Source of the DNA: Actinomycetes bacterium
Lineage (GTDB): Bacteria; Actinomycetota; Actinomycetes; Actinomycetales; Microbacteriaceae
DNA: 53,018 bases
Direction: 5' to 3'
Assembly (NCBI GenBank): GCA_023386365.1
Contig: JAEWJX010000013.1
Coordinates: 1 to 53,018 of the forward strand
In this document: piece by piece, positions 49,844 through 53,018 of the stretch
Layout: each line of letters begins with the position of its first letter
Numbering within the stretch: the stretch's first letter is position 1
Position numbers and translations under genes: made by a program
The notes under the pieces: generated by a model
What the model was told of the DNA's origin: nothing
Seen by the model: only the letters and a program-made list of their open reading frames with translations
Database searches by the model: none

Positions 49844-52375
49844 ATGTTCGAGAGATTCACCGACCGAGCCCGTCGGGTGGTCGTCCTGGCCCAAGAAGAG
49901 GCCAAGATGCTCAACCACAACTACATCGGCACCGAGCACATCCTGCTGGGCCTCATCCACGAGGGTGAGGGTGTCGCCGCGAAGGCGCTCGAGTCGCTCG
50001 GCATCTCGCTCGACGCCGTGCGCGAGCAGGTGCAAGACATCATCGGCCAGGGCCAGCAGCAGCCGACCGGGCACATCCCGTTCACCCCGCGCGCCAAGAA
50101 GGTGCTCGAGCTGAGCCTCCGCGAGGCGTTGCAGCTCGGCCACAGCTACATCGGCACCGAGCACATCCTGCTCGGCCTCATCCGCGAGGGCGAGGGCGTC
50201 GCCGCCCAGGTGCTCGTCAAGCTGGGCGCCGACCTGAACCGCGTGCGCCAGCAGGTCATCCAGCTGCTCAGCGGATACCAGGGCAAGGAGCAGGTCGCCA
50301 CCGGTGCGCAGGAGGCGAGCCCCGACAAGGGCAGCCAGATCCTCGACCAGTTCGGCCGCAACCTCACCCAGGCCGCCCGCGAGGGCAAGCTCGACCCGGT
50401 CATCGGGCGCGAGAAGGAAATCGAGCGGGTCATGCAGGTGCTGTCCCGCCGCACCAAGAACAACCCGGTGCTCATCGGTGAGCCCGGCGTCGGCAAGACC
50501 GCCGTGGTCGAAGGCCTGTCCCAGCGGATCATCAAGGGCGAGGTGCCCGAGACGCTGAAGGACAAGCAGCTCTACACGCTCGACCTGGGCGCGCTGGTGG
50601 CCGGCGCCCGGTACCGCGGTGACTTCGAGGAGCGCCTCAAGAAGGTGCTCAAGGAGATCCGCACCCGCGGCGACATCATCCTGTTCATCGACGAGATCCA
50701 CACCCTCGTCGGTGCCGGCGCCGCCGAGGGCGCGATCGACGCCGCGTCGATCCTCAAGCCGATGCTCGCCCGTGGTGAGCTGCAGACCATCGGTGCGACC
50801 ACCCTCGACGAATACCGCAAGCACCTCGAGAAGGACGCCGCGCGCGAGCGGCGCTTCCAGCCGATCCAGGTGGGTGAGCCGTCGCTGGCGCACACCATCG
50901 AGATCCTCAAGGGCCTGCGCGACCGTTACGAGGCGCACCACCGGGTGACGATCACCGACGCCGCCCTGGTCGCCGCGGCGACCCTCGCCGACCGCTACAT
51001 CTCCGACCGCTTCCTGCCGGACAAGGCGATCGACCTGATCGACGAGGCCGGCGCGCGGATGCGCATCCGCCGGATGACCGCGCCGCCAGACCTGCGCGAC
51101 TTCGACGAGCGCCTCGCCCCGGTGCGCCGCGACAAGGAGTCCGCGATCGACGCGCAGGACTTCGAGCGGGCCGCGCAGCTGCGCGACAAGGAGAAGCAGC
51201 TGCTGGGCCAGAAGGCGCAGCGGGAGAAGGAGTGGAAGGCCGGCGACCTGGACGTCGTGTCCGAGGTCGACGACGAGCAGATCGCCGAGGTCCTGGCGAA
51301 CTGGACCGGCATCCCGGTCTACAAGCTGACCGAGGAGGAGACCGCACGGCTCCTGCGCATGGAGGACGAGCTGCACAAGCGCCTCGTCGGCCAGGACGAC
51401 GCGGTCAAGGCGGTCTCGAAGGCCATCCGGCGCACCCGGGCCGGCCTGAAGGACCCGAAGCGTCCCTCCGGCTCGTTCATCTTCGCCGGCCCGTCCGGCG
51501 TCGGGAAGACGGAGCTGTCCAAGGCGCTCGCCGAGTTCCTCTTCGGCTCCGAGGACGCGCTGATCCAGCTCGACATGTCGGAGTTCCACGACCGCTACAC
51601 GGTCTCCCGGCTCGTCGGCGCGCCCCCCGGATACGTGGGCTACGACGAGGGTGGCCAGCTGACCGAGAAGGTCCGCCGGCGCCCGTTCTCGGTGGTTCTC
51701 TTCGACGAGATCGAGAAGGCCCACCCGGACGTCTTCAACACGCTCCTGCAGATCCTGGAGGACGGCCGTCTCACCGACGGTCAGGGCCGCATCGTGGACT
51801 TCAAGAACACGGTGATCATCCTGACCACCAACCTGGGCACCCGCGACGTGGCCAAGGCCGTGTCCCTGGGCTTCCAGGCGTCGGAGGACAACGAGTCCAA
51901 CTATGAGCGGATGAAGCAGAAGGTCAACGACGAGCTGAAGCAGCACTTCCGCCCGGAGTTCCTCAACCGCATCGACGACACGATCGTCTTCCACCAGCTC
52001 ATGCAGGACCAGATCCTGGGCATCGTCGACCTGATGATCGCCCGCATCGAGTCCCAGCTCCGCAACAAGGACATGGGCCTCGAGCTGACCGACAACGCCA
52101 AGAAGTTCCTGGCGAACAAGGGCTATGACCCGGTGCTGGGCGCGCGGCCGCTGCGCCGCACGATCCAGCGTGAGATCGAGGACTCGCTCTCCGAGCGCAT
52201 CCTGTTCAACGAGCTCCGCCCGGGCCAGATCGTCGTCATCGACTGCGAAGGCGACCCCGCCCAGTTCGAGAAGGCCAAGCTGGTCTTCAACGGCGCCGAC
52301 CGCCCGGACGCAGTCCCGGACGCCGTCCCCGCCGAGCTGACCAAGGGCGGCTCCGCCGAGGAGTCCGCGGCGTAG
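49844..52375 (+). CDS. clpC: ATP-dependent Clp protease ATP-binding subunit ClpC
   Basis: This 843-residue AAA+ unfoldase feeds damaged or regulated proteins to ClpP. Two N-terminal Clp repeats (each with NYIGTEHILLGLI or SYIGTEHILLGLI) lead to AAA domain 1 with Walker A GEPGVGKT and Walker B ILFIDE. The UVR-containing M-domain (KESAIDAQDFERAAQLRDKE) follows, then AAA domain 2 with GPSGVGKT and VVLFDE. The C terminus carries the ClpP-contact region after GARPLRRTIQREIED. The ATG at 49844 follows GAGGAG. Serine codons change style near 51,060: before it AGC 5, TCG 4, TCC 3; after it TCC 13, TCG 6, AGC 0. This may mark recombination or simply domain-specific usage. Confidence 0.97.
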   Translation: MFERFTDRARRVVVLAQEEAKMLNHNYIGTEHILLGLIHEGEGVAAKALESLGISLDAVREQVQDIIGQGQQQPTGHIPFTPRAKKVLELSLREALQLGHSYIGTEHILLGLIREGEGVAAQVLVKLGADLNRVRQQVIQLLSGYQGKEQVATGAQEASPDKGSQILDQFGRNLTQAAREGKLDPVIGREKEIERVMQVLSRRTKNNPVLIGEPGVGKTAVVEGLSQRIIKGEVPETLKDKQLYTLDLGALVAGARYRGDFEERLKKVLKEIRTRGDIILFIDEIHTLVGAGAAEGAIDAASILKPMLARGELQTIGATTLDEYRKHLEKDAARERRFQPIQVGEPSLAHTIEILKGLRDRYEAHHRVTITDAALVAAATLADRYISDRFLPDKAIDLIDEAGARMRIRRMTAPPDLRDFDERLAPVRRDKESAIDAQDFERAAQLRDKEKQLLGQKAQREKEWKAGDLDVVSEVDDEQIAEVLANWTGIPVYKLTEEETARLLRMEDELHKRLVGQDDAVKAVSKAIRRTRAGLKDPKRPSGSFIFAGPSGVGKTELSKALAEFLFGSEDALIQLDMSEFHDRYTVSRLVGAPPGYVGYDEGGQLTEKVRRRPFSVVLFDEIEKAHPDVFNTLLQILEDGRLTDGQGRIVDFKNTVIILTTNLGTRDVAKAVSLGFQASEDNESNYERMKQKVNDELKQHFRPEFLNRIDDTIVFHQLMQDQILGIVDLMIARIESQLRNKDMGLELTDNAKKFLANKGYDPVLGARPLRRTIQREIEDSLSERILFNELRPGQIVVIDCEGDPAQFEKAKLVFNGADRPDAVPDAVPAELTKGGSAEESAA

Positions 52376-52389
52376 CTGGTAGTCGCCTG

Positions 52390-52428
52390 GGCCCCCGACC
52401 GGTGTGTTTCCGCCGGTCGGTGGCCTTT
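52390..52428 (+). terminator. clpC terminator
   Basis: A 13-bp stem with one mismatch (GGCCCCCGACCGG at 52390-52402 and CCGGTCGGTGGCC at 52413-52425), a 10-nt loop and a short TTT lies 15 bp after the clpC stop. This is the best intrinsic terminator in the window. Confidence 0.75.
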
Positions 52429-52584
52429 GGCGTTCTGCGGGCCCGGTCGTTTCGCCGATGCGCTGGTCGGCGCCCTGCCGAGGTCCGCGTGTGGCTTGGC
52501 GGAGTCGTCGGGGGCTTTAGGCGTTGTGCGGGCCTGGTCGTTCGCCGATGTGCTGATCGGTGCCCTGCTGAGGTCCGCGTGTGG
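52425..52584. repeat. Two tandem 70-bp direct repeats
   Basis: Copy A spans 52425-52494 and copy B spans 52515-52584, with a 90-bp period. Shared blocks include GGCGTT-TGCGGGCC, TTCGCCGATG, CTG-TCGG-GCCCTG and a final AGGTCCGCGTGTGG. About one position in ten differs, with one compensating single-base insertion in each copy. The copies are too long and too few to be CRISPR repeats. Confidence 0.75.
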
Positions 52585-52621
52585 GTTCGATGCGCCATGT
52601 GTACGCGGCCTTCGTGGTTCC

Positions 52622-52640
52622 GCGCGGCCTCTGGCCGCGC
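52622..52640. repeat. Perfect GC hairpin
   Basis: GCGCGGCC (52622-52629), loop TCT, GGCCGCGC (52633-52640). It lies just after the tandem repeats. It may be a structural element or a further terminator; there is no T tract. Confidence 0.5.
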
Positions 52641-52836
52641 CGTATGGGTTGCGTGGGCGCGTGATGGTCCCCGGGCGCCGTCCTCACATGGTTGGCCGCC
52701 GTCGAGGGCGTCATTCGGTGCTTCCACCCCGTCGTTGGCTTGAAGCCCATCTCAAATCCGGCTTGTCGCCGATCGGCTGGACCTTGGGTTGCTTGATCCC
52801 CGTCTGCAGGTGGTTGCCGCCGTCTTCGAGTCGGCC

Positions 52837-52874
52837 TCCACCCCCAAATCCGAAATATCGCTAATGGGGGTGGA
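52837..52874. repeat. Intergenic hairpin with 18-nt loop, copy 2
   Basis: A perfect 10-bp stem, TCCACCCCCA (52837-52846) with TGGGGGTGGA (52865-52874), encloses an 18-nt loop. The junction reads CCCAAATC and the loop contains ATATC. Loop length and 16 of 26 central positions agree with the hairpin at 38019-38048 read on the minus strand. Confidence 0.6.
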
Positions 52875-52980
52875 TCCGGCGCGGGTCGCTTCCTGCGTCG
52901 CAGGGCCGGTTGGTCGCGCGGGGGTACACGTGCGTGAAGATGATGATTAAGACTGGGGTCGCCGGGATACGTTGCGTGGC

Positions 52981-53018
52981 GTGACTGCGTGGTGGCGGGA
53001 TTTCGGGGCGGCGCGGTT
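52981..53018 (+). CDS. Possible start of a gene cut by the window end
   Basis: An open frame begins with GTG at 52981 (VTAWWRDFGAAR) and runs off the window. There is no ribosome-binding site, but a TACGTT at 52968-52973 lies 7 bp upstream, the spacing of a -10 box for a leaderless transcript. Only twelve codons are visible, so no family can be named. Confidence 0.25.
   Translation, partial: MTAWWRDFGAAR

Larger units (their letters stand above)
52376..53018. other. Gene-poor repeat-rich stretch after clpC
   Basis: About 640 bp without a gene I can support. It holds the clpC terminator, two tandem 70-bp direct repeats, a perfect 8-bp-stem hairpin, the second copy of the intergenic hairpin with an 18-nt loop, and possibly the first codons of a gene at the very end. 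All six frames stay open for long runs because of base composition, but none gives a recognisable protein or a good ribosome-binding site. The GGATGC/GCATCC hexamer that is common elsewhere does not occur here. Confidence 0.6.

Noticed and set aside
49739..51994. 751-codon open frame on the minus strand across clpC
   Set aside because: clpC on the plus strand is unmistakable. The antisense product is a repetitive Leu/Val/Asp-rich sequence without family features.
52425..52584. CRISPR array
   Set aside because: There are only two copies, each 70 bp and imperfect, with a 20-bp gap, and no cas genes nearby.
52287..52727. 146-codon minus-strand frame over the tandem repeats
   Set aside because: The translated repeat is only the reading of the 70-bp DNA repeats. 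There is no ribosome-binding site, and the frame overlaps the end of clpC and its terminator.
1..53018. Mobile elements or phage
   Set aside because: No transposase, integrase, terminal inverted repeats with target duplication, or tRNA attachment site was found. The GIY-YIG protein alone is not enough to call a mobile element.
1..53018. tRNA or rRNA genes and riboswitches
   Set aside because: The intergenic gaps are mostly under 200 bp and show no cloverleaf, conserved rRNA sequence or riboswitch core. The one longer gap (52376-53018) shows only repeats and hairpins.

Overview
The window is 53 kb of a high-GC (roughly 70%) chromosome with GTG starts, many ATGA/GTGA start-stop overlaps, and actinobacterial gene families: PaaR-type phenylacetate control, AarF kinase, ROK/LacI/TetR sugar regulons and ClpC. 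I infer an actinobacterium, most likely Microbacteriaceae or a close Micrococcales relative; no rRNA or single-copy phylogenetic marker is present to settle this. No tRNA, rRNA, CRISPR, transposase or phage gene was seen.

Layout. (1) 0-5 kb: a LacI regulator with a HAD phosphatase, divergent from an ABC sugar permease pair and a GH130 glycoside phosphorylase-like enzyme, with no solute-binding protein. (2) 5-15.4 kb: a nearly complete phenylacetate (paa) island: paaJFHZ on the plus strand, paaABCDE-paaG on the minus strand converging on it, and paaI-paaR at the far end. A 22-bp PaaR operator lies between paaA and paaI and a variant lies before paaJ. paaK is absent. (3) 15.4-19.4 kb: a Lrp/AsnC regulator divergent from E1-alpha, E1-beta and E2 of a branched-chain 2-oxoacid dehydrogenase-type complex, without E3. 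(4) 19.5-31.5 kb: a glycoside-utilisation locus: GH78 alpha-L-rhamnosidase, TetR regulator, GH3 enzyme, ABC importer (binding protein plus two permeases), a PcaD-like alpha/beta hydrolase, GH1 beta-glycosidase and an aldo/keto reductase. (5) 31.5-38 kb: cupin, zinc alcohol dehydrogenase, DUF2255 protein, MmyB-type regulator, PadR regulator, AarF/UbiB kinase, a zinc-ribbon GIY-YIG protein and an AlaX-type alanyl-tRNA editing protein. (6) 38-45.7 kb: an alpha-galactoside locus on the minus strand (two permeases, binding protein, GH36, secreted DUF4832 protein) divergent from a ROK regulator. (7) 45.7-49.7 kb: DUF1254/DUF1214 protein, pirin, an orphan lipoprotein, and an XRE regulator paired with a DUF2975-like membrane protein. 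(8) 49.8-53 kb: clpC, its terminator, then about 640 bp of repeat-rich DNA without a supported gene.

How it works together. The island looks like the metabolism of a plant- or soil-associated heterotroph: three sugar uptake and hydrolysis modules, each next to its own regulator, plus aromatic (phenylacetyl-CoA) and branched-chain acyl catabolism feeding acetyl-CoA and succinyl-CoA. Regulatory DNA is unusually readable here: palindromes are visible at the LacI, PaaR, TetR, ROK and XRE genes.

Three DNA-level signals are not explained by genes: strong enrichment of the hexamer GGATGC/GCATCC in all reading frames, a hairpin with a conserved 18-nt loop found in two intergenic places, and tandem 70-bp repeats after clpC.
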